From JBKEDS01 sp047975545 (GTDB lineage Bacteria > Bacteroidota > Bacteroidia > Flavobacteriales > Flavobacteriaceae), in assembly GCA_047975545.1 (NCBI GenBank), contig JBKEDS010000011.1, positions 1 through 64,000 of the forward strand: a stretch of 64,000 nucleotides of DNA, read 5' to 3'. This document shows, one piece after another, positions 1 to 8,371 of this stretch. A program made the translations under genes and the position numbers. Every line of letters starts with the position of its first letter. Position 1 is the first letter of the stretch. Under the pieces are notes generated by a model. The model saw only the letters and a program-made list of their open reading frames with translations. It did not search any database and was not told where the DNA came from.

Positions 1-148
1 CCACAATCATGTAAAACGAAGTGGTTTTTCCTGCGCCATTTGGCCCGAGCAACCCCACGATTTCACCTTGTTCTACCTTTAGGGATACGTCTTTTACTAC
101 TTGTCGCCCACTATAGGACTTCATTAAATTTTTGGCTTTTAAAATCAT
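1..148 (-). CDS. lptB: LPS export ABC transporter ATP-binding protein LptB (N-terminal part, cut by window start)
   Basis: The minus strand from 148 reads MILKAKNLMKSYSGRQVV and continues through a Walker A motif GPNGAGKTT, followed by SFYMIV; 49 codons are present before the window edge. This beginning is characteristic of LptB, the cytoplasmic ATPase that, with LptF and LptG, extracts lipopolysaccharide from the inner membrane and drives it to the outer membrane. The Walker B and signature motifs lie outside the window, so assignment rests on the N-terminus alone. It is divergent from ffh, with 236 bases between the two starts. Confidence 0.88.
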   Translation of the reverse strand, partial: MILKAKNLMKSYSGRQVVKDVSLKVEQGEIVGLLGPNGAGKTTSFYMIV

Positions 149-328
149 GTTTTATGTAATGAGCGCTAAAAATAGTAAATTCATCTTCACTATAATAATT
201 AGATGTTTAAAATTTAAGCTTTATTTATGCCAAAAGAATTTTTAAACGTGCTGAAAATAAAATTCCAGGTAACTATACCGGTTTTTAAATCGAATAAATT
301 TGAAACAAGGAAAACAAAAATATTTCGT

Positions 329-336
329 TACTTTTG
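329..336 (+). promoter_or_regulatory. Bacteroidota -7 promoter element of ffh
   Basis: TACTTTTG matches the Bacteroidota -7 consensus TAnnTTTG. It lies 48 bases before the ffh start, giving a predicted 5' leader of about 40 bases. A TTG at 300-302 is too far upstream to be a normal -33 box, so only the -7 element is supported. Confidence 0.5.
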
Positions 337-384
337 TGCCTGTATTTAGGCATGGTCTAAGCCATTATCATTTCAACATACATA

Positions 385-1713
385 ATGTTTAATAATTTAA
401 GCGATAAATTAGATAAAGCCTTACACGTATTAAAAGGCCACGGAAGTATTACCGAGGTAAACGTAGCCGAAACCTTAAAAGAAGTTAGGCGCGCCTTATT
501 GGATGCCGACGTTAACTTTAAAATAGCCAAGGAGTTTACCAATAGGGTTAAGTATAAAGCGTTGGGGCAAAACGTGTTAACAACGTTGCAGCCGGGGCAG
601 TTAATGGTTAAAATCGTTAAGGACGAACTAACCGAACTTATGGGCGGCGATGCCGAGGGCATTAACCTATCGGGCAACCCCAGTGTTATTTTAATGTCCG
701 GTTTGCAAGGTTCGGGCAAAACCACGTTTTCTGGCAAATTGGCCAATTATTTAAAAACCAAAAAAACAAAACGCCCGCTTTTGGTGGCTTGCGACGTATA
801 CCGTCCTGCGGCCATAGACCAATTGCACGTTGTTGGCGGACAAATAGGGGTCGAGGTGTATAGCGACAAGAGCAATTCCGACCCTGTGGCCATTGCCCAA
901 GCCGGTATAGCCCACGCTAAGGCAAACGGTTACAATGTGGTAATTATAGATACGGCAGGACGTTTGGCCGTAGATGAAGCCATGATGACCGAAATATCCA
1001 ATATCCATAAAGCCATTAAACCACAGGAAACCCTGTTCGTGGTGGATTCCATGACCGGGCAGGATGCTGTTAACACCGCAAAGGCCTTTAACGATATTTT
1101 AAATTTCGATGGGGTTATATTAACAAAATTAGATGGCGATACCCGAGGCGGTGCCGCTATTTCCATAAAATCGGTAGTAAATAAGCCCATTAAGTTTATT
1201 GGTACGGGCGAAAAAATGGAAGCTATCGACGTGTTTTATCCCGCGCGTATGGCCGACCGTATTTTGGGTATGGGCGACGTGGTGTCGCTGGTAGAGCGCG
1301 CCCAAGAGCAGTTCGACGAACAGGAAGCCCGAAAACTTCAAAAGAAAATAGCCAAAAACCAATTTGGTTTCGACGATTTTCTTGGCCAGATACAGCAAAT
1401 CAAAAAAATGGGCAACATGAAAGACCTTATAGGCATGATACCCGGTGCCGGAAAAATGCTCAAGGATGTTGATATAGACGACGATGCCTTTAAGGGGATA
1501 GAAGCCATAATCCACTCCATGACCCCCAAGGAACGCAGCACCCCATCCATATTAAACGCCAGCCGAAAAAAACGTATAAGCAAAGGTTCAGGTACTTCGG
1601 TGCAACAGGTAAACCAGTTGCTAAAACAGTTTGACCAAATGAGTAAAATGATGAAGATGATGCAGGGCGGCGGCGCAAAAAAAATGATGGGTATGATGCG
1701 GGGCATGCGATAG
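385..1713 (+). CDS. ffh: signal recognition particle protein Ffh (SRP54)
   Basis: Ffh is the GTPase of the signal recognition particle; with 4.5S RNA it binds signal sequences of nascent membrane proteins and docks at FtsY. The 442-residue protein has the N-terminal four-helix domain, the P-loop GLQGSGKTT near residue 108, DTAGR, and TKLDGDTRGG in the G domain. The M domain ends in a methionine-rich tail (KMMKMMQGGG then MMGMMRGMR), which is the signal-sequence groove and RNA-binding region. Length is normal for the family. folD follows 48 bases later on the same strand and may be co-transcribed. Confidence 0.97.
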   Translation: MFNNLSDKLDKALHVLKGHGSITEVNVAETLKEVRRALLDADVNFKIAKEFTNRVKYKALGQNVLTTLQPGQLMVKIVKDELTELMGGDAEGINLSGNPSVILMSGLQGSGKTTFSGKLANYLKTKKTKRPLLVACDVYRPAAIDQLHVVGGQIGVEVYSDKSNSDPVAIAQAGIAHAKANGYNVVIIDTAGRLAVDEAMMTEISNIHKAIKPQETLFVVDSMTGQDAVNTAKAFNDILNFDGVILTKLDGDTRGGAAISIKSVVNKPIKFIGTGEKMEAIDVFYPARMADRILGMGDVVSLVERAQEQFDEQEARKLQKKIAKNQFGFDDFLGQIQQIKKMGNMKDLIGMIPGAGKMLKDVDIDDDAFKGIEAIIHSMTPKERSTPSILNASRKKRISKGSGTSVQQVNQLLKQFDQMSKMMKMMQGGGAKKMMGMMRGMR

Positions 1714-1761
1714 TTTGAAATTTGAAACCAAAAACCTTAAACCTGAAACCAAAAATAAGCA

Positions 1762-2646
1762 ATGACAATTTTAGACGGGAAAAAAATAAGCAACGATATT
1801 AAGGACGAAATAACGGCCGAAGTAAATAAAATGCGCCAAAAGGGCGAAAAAGTTCCGCATTTGGCAGCCGTTTTGGTGGGTAGCGACGGTGCCAGTTTAA
1901 CTTATGTAAACAGCAAGGTTAAGGCTTGCGAGCGTGTTGGGTTTAAGTCTACCTTGGTTAAAATGTCCAGTACCATTAGCGAAATAGAATTGTTGGACAA
2001 AATAGAAGAGCTTAACGAAAACCCCGATATCGATGGTTTTATCGTGCAATTGCCCCTACCACCACAAATCGATGAGCAAAAAGTGCTATTGGCCGTAAAC
2101 CCCGATAAGGATGTCGATGGCTTTCACCCGACCAATTTTGGAAAAATGGCCTTGGATATGTCTACCTTTATTCCGGCAACGCCTTTTGGTATTTTAGAGC
2201 TTTTGGAGCGTTATGATGTAGAAACCCAAGGCAAGCATACCGTGGTTATCGGGCGTTCGCATATTGTGGGCCGCCCAATGAGTATTTTAATGGGGCGTAA
2301 GGGGTTTCCTGGAAATTCTACGGTAACCCTAACCCATAGCCATACCAAAAACATAACCCAAATAACCTCGCAGGCCGATATTATTATTTCGGCATTGGGC
2401 GTACCCAATTTTCTTAAAGCCGAAATGGTAAAGGACGATGTGGTTGTAATAGATGTAGGCATAACTCGCGTACCCGACGAAACCGCCCCCAAAGGCTATA
2501 AAATAGTTGGCGATGTCGATTTTGAAAACGTAAGCAAAAAAGCCAGCTATATTACACCAGTTCCCGGTGGCGTTGGCCCAATGACTATCGCTATGTTGCT
2601 AAAAAACACATTGTTAGCAAGGGAGCGTCATGCGCAAGGTAGGTAA
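1762..2646 (+). CDS. folD: bifunctional methylenetetrahydrofolate dehydrogenase/cyclohydrolase FolD
   Basis: FolD interconverts 5,10-methylene-THF and 10-formyl-THF through methenyl-THF in the cytosol, supplying one-carbon units for purines and formyl-Met. The 294-residue protein carries the catalytic YxxxK motif (Tyr48, Lys52), the substrate loop DKDVDGFHP, ATPFG, the dinucleotide-binding segment GRSHIVGRP and the C-terminal PVPGGVGPMT signature. Length fits the family. It follows ffh with a short gap and has no separate promoter that I can recognise. Confidence 0.97.
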   Translation: MTILDGKKISNDIKDEITAEVNKMRQKGEKVPHLAAVLVGSDGASLTYVNSKVKACERVGFKSTLVKMSSTISEIELLDKIEELNENPDIDGFIVQLPLPPQIDEQKVLLAVNPDKDVDGFHPTNFGKMALDMSTFIPATPFGILELLERYDVETQGKHTVVIGRSHIVGRPMSILMGRKGFPGNSTVTLTHSHTKNITQITSQADIIISALGVPNFLKAEMVKDDVVVIDVGITRVPDETAPKGYKIVGDVDFENVSKKASYITPVPGGVGPMTIAMLLKNTLLARERHAQGR

Positions 2647-2748
2647 ATGCTTAGTTAAAAATAAGCAATATTGATGTGAAAATTTTTTAGAATAAGAAAA
2701 ATTATCTTTATTTGTTTCCAGTTAATTAATCTTAAAAACAAATAATTT

Positions 2749-3219
2749 ATGAAAAAAGTAACATCAATTTTAGTGCTTTTGGTTTTTGCACTTTTAAGCT
2801 CTACATCGGCTTTTAGCCAAGTTTACAAAGGATCTGTTGGTTTGGGAATAGACTTGCACGACGGCGCAACTCTTGTTGGGCCTTCAGGAAAGTATTTTTT
2901 CGACCAAAATAATGCCGTTCAAGCTGAAATAGGATTTGGGGACGATATTACAAAAATAGAAGGCTTGTACCAATACCACGGTCAATTTACCGAAGCCGAA
3001 GGCTTGCAATGGTTTGCGGGTGCGGGACCAGCTATTTTTATGTACGACGGTGGTTCTGATTTTTGGATACGGTTTACAGGGGGATTAGAATATAAAATAC
3101 CCAGTGTGCCATTGGTGTTTAGTTTCGATTGGAGACCTGGACTTTCCTTAGAAAGCGATGTAGACGATAGGTTTGAGGCCGGTATTTTTGGCTTGGGCTT
3201 TAGATATGCTTTTGACTAA
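2749..3219 (+). CDS. small secreted outer-membrane beta-barrel-like protein
   Basis: A 156-residue protein with a clear Sec signal peptide (MKKVTSILVLLVFALLSSTSAFSQ, cleavage after SAFSQ region). The mature part is built of alternating polar and aromatic or aliphatic residues with repeated Gly-aromatic turns (GSVGLGIDL, GLGFRYAFD at the C-terminus), as in small eight-stranded outer-membrane barrels. It ends in FRYAFD rather than in a terminal Phe. No enzymatic motif is visible and the role is unknown. A strong terminator follows directly, so it is the last gene of its transcript. Confidence 0.65.
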   Translation: MKKVTSILVLLVFALLSSTSAFSQVYKGSVGLGIDLHDGATLVGPSGKYFFDQNNAVQAEIGFGDDITKIEGLYQYHGQFTEAEGLQWFAGAGPAIFMYDGGSDFWIRFTGGLEYKIPSVPLVFSFDWRPGLSLESDVDDRFEAGIFGLGFRYAFD

Positions 3220-3250
3220 GTAGAAACCGTAGAGTTTTAAAAACAATAAA

Positions 3251-3277
3251 GGCAGCCTTAATAGGGCTGCTTTTTTT
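3251..3277 (+). terminator. rho-independent terminator after the barrel gene
   Basis: GCAGCC (3252-3257) pairs with GGCTGC (3265-3270) across a short A/T loop, followed by seven T. It lies 33 bases after the stop codon at 3219. Confidence 0.85.
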
Positions 3278-3283
3278 ATGTAA

Positions 3284-3383
3284 TACCAGTTTTGTTTTAA
3301 AATTACCCAGAAAAAACACAGCTATTTTTTGTTTAAGCGAAAAAGAGCAAATTTTAATGGGTAATTTTAAGGCAGAAATGGTA
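3284..3383. repeat. palindromic MITE-like element, about 100 bp
   Basis: Perfect 13-base inverted repeats TTAAAATTACCCA (3297-3309) and TGGGTAATTTTAA (3358-3370) extend outward as imperfect arms to TACCA at 3284 and TGGTA at 3383, about 26 bases per arm. There is no coding capacity inside. It lies between two convergent genes and overlaps the end of the terminator region. The shape is that of a non-autonomous palindromic element. Confidence 0.5.
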
Positions 3384-3389
3384 TAAAAC

Positions 3390-4148
3390 TCACCCTTTTC
3401 TTTTTACGCTTCTCGGTCGAAATGTTTTTTCTGAATCTATTAATAGTGTATTAAGCTCGGCAAATTCGGTTGGGGAAAGTTCTCGGTATTTTCCAACGGG
3501 AACATCAAGTTTTATGTTCATAATCCGTACTCGCTTTAGGGTTTCAACCTCGTAGTTTAAGTAAGCGCACATACGCCGTATTTGGCGGTTTAGGCCTTGG
3601 GTTAGCACGATTTTAAATTCGTAGTTGCCCAGTTTTTTAACGCTGCATTTTTTGGTGGTTTTTTTTAGGTCTTCCAAGTAAATTCCGCCCGACATGCGCT
3701 CGATAAACGTTTGCGATAAGGGTTTGTTTACCGTAACAACGTACTCTTTTTCGTGGTCGTTGCTGGCCCGCAGTATTTTGTTTACAATATCGCCATCGTC
3801 GGTAAGCAGGATTAGGCCTTCGCTGGGCTTGTCCAATCGGCCAATGGGAAAAATACGTTTAGGGTAGTTAATAAAATCGATAATATTATCCTTTTCAACC
3901 CGTGTATCGGTAGTGCAAACAATGCCAACAGGTTTGTTAAAGGCCAAATACACAAATTTGTTTTTGGTGTTTTCAACAACCTTACCATCAACTATAATGC
4001 TATCGTTTTGGCTTACCTTTGTACCCATTTCGGGGTTTTTTCCGTTAACCGTTACCCGTCCGGCATCAATAAGTTTATCGGCTTCACGGCGCGAGCAATA
4101 ACCTATTTCACTTAAAAATTTATTAAGGCGTACCAAGTGTGCTTCCAT
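3390..4148 (-). CDS. rluF: 23S rRNA pseudouridine synthase RluF
   Basis: A 252-residue RsuA/RluB/E/F-type enzyme that isomerises uridine in rRNA. Residues 5-50 form an S4 RNA-binding domain (RLNKFLSEIGYCSRREADKL). The catalytic motif GRLDKPSEGL contains Asp106, and NRQIRRMC is the conserved basic motif near the C-terminus of the catalytic domain. The lack of a long basic C-terminal tail and the KPVGIVCTT segment fit RluF (U2604) best, but RluB or RluE specificity cannot be excluded from sequence alone. It precedes an alpha/beta hydrolase gene on the same strand, 30 bases apart. Confidence 0.88.
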   Translation of the reverse strand: MEAHLVRLNKFLSEIGYCSRREADKLIDAGRVTVNGKNPEMGTKVSQNDSIIVDGKVVENTKNKFVYLAFNKPVGIVCTTDTRVEKDNIIDFINYPKRIFPIGRLDKPSEGLILLTDDGDIVNKILRASNDHEKEYVVTVNKPLSQTFIERMSGGIYLEDLKKTTKKCSVKKLGNYEFKIVLTQGLNRQIRRMCAYLNYEVETLKRVRIMNIKLDVPVGKYRELSPTEFAELNTLLIDSEKTFRPRSVKRKG

Positions 4149-4178
4149 AGTGCAAAATTACAATAATTTGGTGTAAAT

Positions 4179-5009
4179 CTATTCGGCTAAAAAGGCGATA
4201 ATATGCGAATAGACTTTTTCGGATTTTAAACCATGCCCAAAGCCTTCGGTTTTTATAAGTGTTGAATTTTTATAGTATTTGTTAATGGTTAAGGCATCTT
4301 TAAACGAAATAATGCGGTCCTTTTTGTCGTGGATAATTAATCCTTTCGCATTAATGTTTTCAGAAAAATTTTCAATAGTATAAAAATCGGGAAGGCGCCC
4401 GAATGTTTTGTAATAATATTTGTCCATGGCTTTGCTTACCCTGTTGTTGTAGCCAAGTGTTTTAATGTAGCTGGCAATAATAGCGTTGAAATTTGAAGGC
4501 GCCCCCAATAAAATTAGTTTTTTAATAGGGAGGCTATATTGGTTTACGGCAAGTGCCGAAGCGGTGCCGCCAATGGAATGCCCTATAATATGGGTGGTGT
4601 TAAACTGTTTGGCTACTTTGTTTATACATTCGGAATACAGAACGGCATTAAAGGTTTTGCTGCCCGAACCGCCATGTGCGGGGGCATCCAAGGCTACAAT
4701 ATTATAAGGTTTGGTTTGTAGTATGGCTATTAAAGCCTTCCAACGGTAAGTGTTGCTTTCCCAACCGTGTACCAGTAAAATAGTGTCGTAGCTGTCGTTA
4801 GCGTGCCATTGATAGGTTTTTATGGTAATATTGTTATGCGTAATATTGCTTTGTTTTGCCGTTTGCAAAAAGGCCGATTCGGTTTGGGTTAATTTGCCTT
4901 TTCGAGGTGTGGCAAATAGGGTAATGGCTAATTTTGCCGCATAGGGCGGGCGTATATAACTTATGGCGTTAATGCTTTTTCCTATGGCTTTTATAAAGGT
5001 TTTGTTCAT
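4179..5009 (-). CDS. alpha/beta hydrolase
   Basis: A 276-residue alpha/beta-hydrolase-fold protein. The oxyanion region reads LLVHGWESNTYRW, the nucleophile elbow is GHSIGG with Ser145, an acidic residue follows in HDKKDRIISF, and the catalytic His is in EGFGHGL close to the C-terminus, so a full Ser-Asp-His triad is present. No signal peptide is evident; the N-terminal 35 residues are amphipathic and basic. The substrate cannot be told; esterase or acyl-hydrolase activity is the family expectation. Confidence 0.8.
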   Translation of the reverse strand: MNKTFIKAIGKSINAISYIRPPYAAKLAITLFATPRKGKLTQTESAFLQTAKQSNITHNNITIKTYQWHANDSYDTILLVHGWESNTYRWKALIAILQTKPYNIVALDAPAHGGSGSKTFNAVLYSECINKVAKQFNTTHIIGHSIGGTASALAVNQYSLPIKKLILLGAPSNFNAIIASYIKTLGYNNRVSKAMDKYYYKTFGRLPDFYTIENFSENINAKGLIIHDKKDRIISFKDALTINKYYKNSTLIKTEGFGHGLKSEKVYSHIIAFLAE

Positions 5010-5020
5010 GCTTTTTGATT

Positions 5021-5060
5021 AACGATTTTGTACCCTGAGCCTGCCGAAGGGAACGATTTT
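5021..5060. repeat. short REP-like palindrome flanked by 9-base direct repeats
   Basis: CCCTGAGCCTGCCGAAGGG, a repeat type common in flavobacterial intergenic DNA, is bracketed by two copies of AACGATTTT (5021-5029 and 5052-5060). The direct repeats look like target duplication around an inserted mini-element. Confidence 0.35.
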
Positions 5061-5128
5061 TTATTTTCGAATGATGGCTGGGCCTGTTGAAGCCATCTTT
5101 TTAAAAAGCAGCTTTCAACCGATTATCG

Positions 5129-6106
5129 TTAATGGTCCTTCATGGGTTTCTTTTTAATCATACCACCTTTTAAATCCTTCACCATACCCATGATAATAAA
5201 GGCCTTTCGGTCTATTTTATCGATTTCGGTTTGCAGTTTTGCCAGTTCCAAACGGGTAACTACGGTATAAATAATATCTTTATCGTAACTTTTTCCCGAA
5301 GAGCCAAAACCGCCCTTTCCGGCATAAATGGTACAGGCACGCCTTAGTTTTTCAATAATCATATTTTTTATATCGTCGTGTTTTTCGGAAATTATGGTAA
5401 CCCCGATATATTCCTCGACGCCATCGACTACAAAATCAACTGTTTTTGCGGCCGATAAATAGGTAAGTATGGCGTACATGGCCGTTTCTATGGAAAGGAT
5501 ATAAGCGCCCACCGAAAAAATGATAATGTTTATAATAAGTAGCACGTCGCCAATGGTAAGCGACATTTTCCGGCTTAAAAATATGGCCAAAACCTCGGTG
5601 CCGTCGATAACACTGCCACCCCGCATGGACATACCAATGCCGAGCCCCAAAAAGAAACCGCCAAATACCGAAATAAGTAGCCTATCGTCCGTTATGGTGG
5701 GATAATCTACAAAATGGACCACAACGGCCAAAAGCGCAATAGCCACTATGCTGCGCAGGGCAAATTTTATGCCTACGGTACGCGAGGCCAAAATTAAAAA
5801 TGGTAGGTTAACCAGTACCAAATAAAAACTCAGGTCTATTTTTGTTACGTGTTCCAGTAACAGCGAAATACCCGTGGCGCCACCGTCTATAAACTTATTG
5901 GGCAACAAAAAACCCTTTAGCCCAAATCCTGCCGAAAATACGCCTATAATAACGTAAATGTATTCCTTTAGGGCATGCGATAGCTCGACTTGCAGTTTTC
6001 TTACCTGTTTAACAACTTGCTTTTTGCTAACCGACTTATCGTCTGTTTCCGACTTTAGCCGTTTTCGGGCAATGTCTACTAATATTTTGGATAGTAATGG
6101 GTTCAT
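5129..6106 (-). CDS. YitT family membrane protein
   Basis: A 325-residue polytopic inner-membrane protein. After a basic N-terminal 45 residues there are about five to six hydrophobic segments, with the DUF161 signature GGATGIS and GGFFLGLGIGMSMRGG and the motif IDGTEVLAIFLSRK. The C-terminal 80 residues (IGVTIIS, then GKGGFGSSGKSYDKDIIYTVVTRLE) form the soluble DUF2179 domain. The molecular function of YitT proteins is not established. It overlaps nothing and starts one base from the end of the upstream lipoprotein gene, so the two are likely co-transcribed. Confidence 0.87.
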   Translation of the reverse strand: MNPLLSKILVDIARKRLKSETDDKSVSKKQVVKQVRKLQVELSHALKEYIYVIIGVFSAGFGLKGFLLPNKFIDGGATGISLLLEHVTKIDLSFYLVLVNLPFLILASRTVGIKFALRSIVAIALLAVVVHFVDYPTITDDRLLISVFGGFFLGLGIGMSMRGGSVIDGTEVLAIFLSRKMSLTIGDVLLIINIIIFSVGAYILSIETAMYAILTYLSAAKTVDFVVDGVEEYIGVTIISEKHDDIKNMIIEKLRRACTIYAGKGGFGSSGKSYDKDIIYTVVTRLELAKLQTEIDKIDRKAFIIMGMVKDLKGGMIKKKPMKDH

Positions 6107-6107
6107 T

Positions 6108-6665
6108 CTATTTGTTCCAGTTTAAAAAGAAATATTTTATTTTGGCGTTGTCGGGTATGTGCGTAGTTTCAAATTTAAGGTTCCTGTCGAAGCGTAAATT
6201 TGCGGGAAGTTCTTTTTTGTCGATAACAAAACTGGCGTTTATTTCCTTAACGGTTACTACTATCGAATTTATTAAATTATCGATTTTCGATATGGTGTAA
6301 TTGGTTTCAATATCCTTAAAAGTACTTAGCGTTGTTATGTTTTTGTTGGTTTTGTACCGGGGGTCGATAATTTGAACGCTTTCGATAACGGAAAGCGAAT
6401 CGGTATCGTTTTCGGGCGTTAGTACTAATAGTTTTTTTCCGCCTTTTTCAAATACTTCAATGCTGCCCCTAACGTTGGCAAAGGTTTCGCCTGCGGAAAA
6501 CTTAACTACGGAATCCTGGGCAAAAATGGTTTTTAAATCCTTAATTTGGGTAGAATCGGTTAAGGCGCCAATGTGTTGCTTTGAAATTTCGAAAGGCCCG
6601 GGCTTACTGTTGCAGCTCGTTATTAAAATAAATAGAAAGGTTATAAACGGAATTGATTTTTTCAT
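6108..6665 (-). CDS. hypothetical lipoprotein
   Basis: A 185-residue protein beginning with a lipoprotein signal whose lipobox is ITSC (Cys18). The mature part is rich in short beta segments, with FSAGETFANVRGSIEVFEKGGKKLLVLTP, and no known motif. It sits between the HerA-like ATPase gene (14 bases upstream) and the YitT gene (one base downstream), suggesting one transcript. Function unknown; it is probably anchored in the envelope. Confidence 0.7.
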   Translation of the reverse strand: MKKSIPFITFLFILITSCNSKPGPFEISKQHIGALTDSTQIKDLKTIFAQDSVVKFSAGETFANVRGSIEVFEKGGKKLLVLTPENDTDSLSVIESVQIIDPRYKTNKNITTLSTFKDIETNYTISKIDNLINSIVVTVKEINASFVIDKKELPANLRFDRNLKFETTHIPDNAKIKYFFLNWNK

Positions 6666-6679
6666 ATTGAAACGGAACG

Positions 6680-8218
6680 TTATTTTTTCATTGCTTTAGA
6701 TAAAACTCCAAATACGCTACGGATAAAGGTGGCGCTGGTAAGTACTTTTACAACGGGGTTCATGGCCGATGAACTGCGGCGCGTGCTTGTTCGGGTTTTG
6801 GACTGCGCTTTTTCCAACGCTTCTTTTTCTTGTTTGGCTTTTTCCTTGGCTTCTTCGGCTTCGGCTTTTTCTATTTTTTTGTTCAGCAATTCGTAAGCGC
6901 TTTCACGGTCTACGGTTTCGTTGTATTTTTTAACCAGTTTCGATTTTGAAAGTAAATCGTTCAGTTCGTCTTCGGTTAAAATATCCATTCGGCTCATGGG
7001 TGCGCACATCATGGTGGCGGCAAGCGGGGTAGGGCGGCCTTTTTCGTCCAAGGCCGAAACCAAGGCTTCGCCTATGCCCAAAGCGGTTAAAACGTCCACC
7101 GTGTTGTAATATTCGGAGTCGGGATAATTTTGCGCCGTAAGTTTTATGGCTTGTCGGTCCTTGGCGGTAAAAGCCCTTAGGGCATGCTGGATTTTTAGTC
7201 CGAGTTGGCTTAAAACGGCATCGGGCACATCGGTTGGGTTTTGGGTAACAAAATATAGCCCTACGCCTTTACTTCGTATTAATTTTACAATGCTTTCTAT
7301 TTGGTTTAATAAGGCTTTCGAGGCCTCGTCGAAAATCAAGTGGGCTTCGTCAATAAAAATAACCAGTTCGGGGCGTTCGCTATCGCCCTGTTCGGGGAAG
7401 GTGGAGTAAATTTCGGCCAACAAGCTAAGCATAAAGGTTGAAAACAGCTTGGGTTTGTCCTGAATATCGGTAAGCCTTATAATGTTAATGTAGCCTTTGC
7501 CTTGGTCGTTTACACGCAACAAATCGTCAACGTCGAACGAGGTTTCGCCAAAAAACAAATCGGCACCTTGTTGCTCCAATTCCACTATTTTGCGTAGGAT
7601 AGAACCCGTTGAAGCGGTGGATATACGGCCGTATGCTTTAGTAAATTCGTCCTTGCCTTCTTCGGTAGCGTATTGTAAAATTTTCTTAAAGTCTTTTAAA
7701 TCCAATAAGGGCAGTTTGTTGTTGTCGCAATATTGAAAAACTACCGAAACCACGCCGGCTTGGGTATCGTTTAAATCTAAAATTCGGGATAGTAAAACGG
7801 GGCCAAACTCGCTAACGGTAGCCCGTAGCCGCGCACCGTTTTGTTCGGATAAGGTTAATATTTCAACAGGAAAGCCTTTCGGGGTGTAGGGTAGCCCGAT
7901 TTTGGCCATGCGCTCGGTAATTTTGGCATGCCCGTCGTTGGCTTGTGCCAGGCCGCTTAAATCGCCTTTGATGTCCATAAGCAAAACCGGAATGCCTTTT
8001 TCGCTTAAATTTTCGGCCAAAACCTGCAACGATTTTGTTTTTCCGGTACCCGTAGCGCCTGCAATCAAACCGTGCCTGTTTAGGGTTTTTAGGGGTATTT
8101 TTACCAAAGCATCGGTAACGGTTTCGCCGTTTAACATGGCAGCGCCAACTGGGATAAAATCGCCTTTTGTGGTGTAGCCTTCGTTTATATAGTTAAAAAA
8201 AGTGTCCTGGTTTGCCAT
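6680..8218 (-). CDS. HerA-like ATPase, DUF853 family
   Basis: A 512-residue FtsK/HerA-superfamily P-loop ATPase. Walker A is GATGTGKTKS with Lys60, Walker B is LVIFIDEAHLIF in the middle of the protein, followed by the arginine-containing SIVKLIRSKGVGLYFVTQNP segment. The last 90 residues are a charged, Glu/Lys-rich coiled coil (EKAEAEEAKEKAKQEKE) and a Ser/Thr/Arg-rich tail. Members of DUF853 are widespread and resemble the archaeal DNA translocase HerA, but the bacterial role is not settled. No NurA-like nuclease is adjacent, which argues against a HerA-NurA resection pair here. Confidence 0.85.
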   Translation of the reverse strand: MANQDTFFNYINEGYTTKGDFIPVGAAMLNGETVTDALVKIPLKTLNRHGLIAGATGTGKTKSLQVLAENLSEKGIPVLLMDIKGDLSGLAQANDGHAKITERMAKIGLPYTPKGFPVEILTLSEQNGARLRATVSEFGPVLLSRILDLNDTQAGVVSVVFQYCDNNKLPLLDLKDFKKILQYATEEGKDEFTKAYGRISTASTGSILRKIVELEQQGADLFFGETSFDVDDLLRVNDQGKGYINIIRLTDIQDKPKLFSTFMLSLLAEIYSTFPEQGDSERPELVIFIDEAHLIFDEASKALLNQIESIVKLIRSKGVGLYFVTQNPTDVPDAVLSQLGLKIQHALRAFTAKDRQAIKLTAQNYPDSEYYNTVDVLTALGIGEALVSALDEKGRPTPLAATMMCAPMSRMDILTEDELNDLLSKSKLVKKYNETVDRESAYELLNKKIEKAEAEEAKEKAKQEKEALEKAQSKTRTSTRRSSSAMNPVVKVLTSATFIRSVFGVLSKAMKK

Positions 8219-8355
8219 TTGTTTTATTTTCGAGTAAAAGTAAGGTAAAATGTATGAAGAAAAAAATGGGGGTTGGTGGTTGTTTTAGTGTAATATGAAT
8301 TTTTGTTTTAAATTAATTGAAGTTAAAAACTTTATATTGAAATATAAGTTATCCG

Positions 8356-8363
8356 TATCTTTG
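8356..8363 (+). promoter_or_regulatory. -7 promoter element of queE
   Basis: TATCTTTG matches TAnnTTTG. A TTG at 8337-8339 lies 16 bases upstream. The queE ATG is 8 bases after the element, so the predicted transcript has almost no 5' leader. Confidence 0.5.
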
Positions 8364-8371
8364 CGCCCGTT

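Noticed and set aside
751..1706. Antisense ORFs within ffh and similar long antisense frames elsewhere (for example 49280-49786, 32353-32847)
   Set aside because: They are shadows of strongly conserved genes on the other strand with no protein-like features of their own.
6680..8218. HerA-NurA DNA-end resection or HerA-based defence system
   Set aside because: No nuclease or SIR2/DUF4297-type partner is adjacent; the neighbours are a lipoprotein and a YitT protein.
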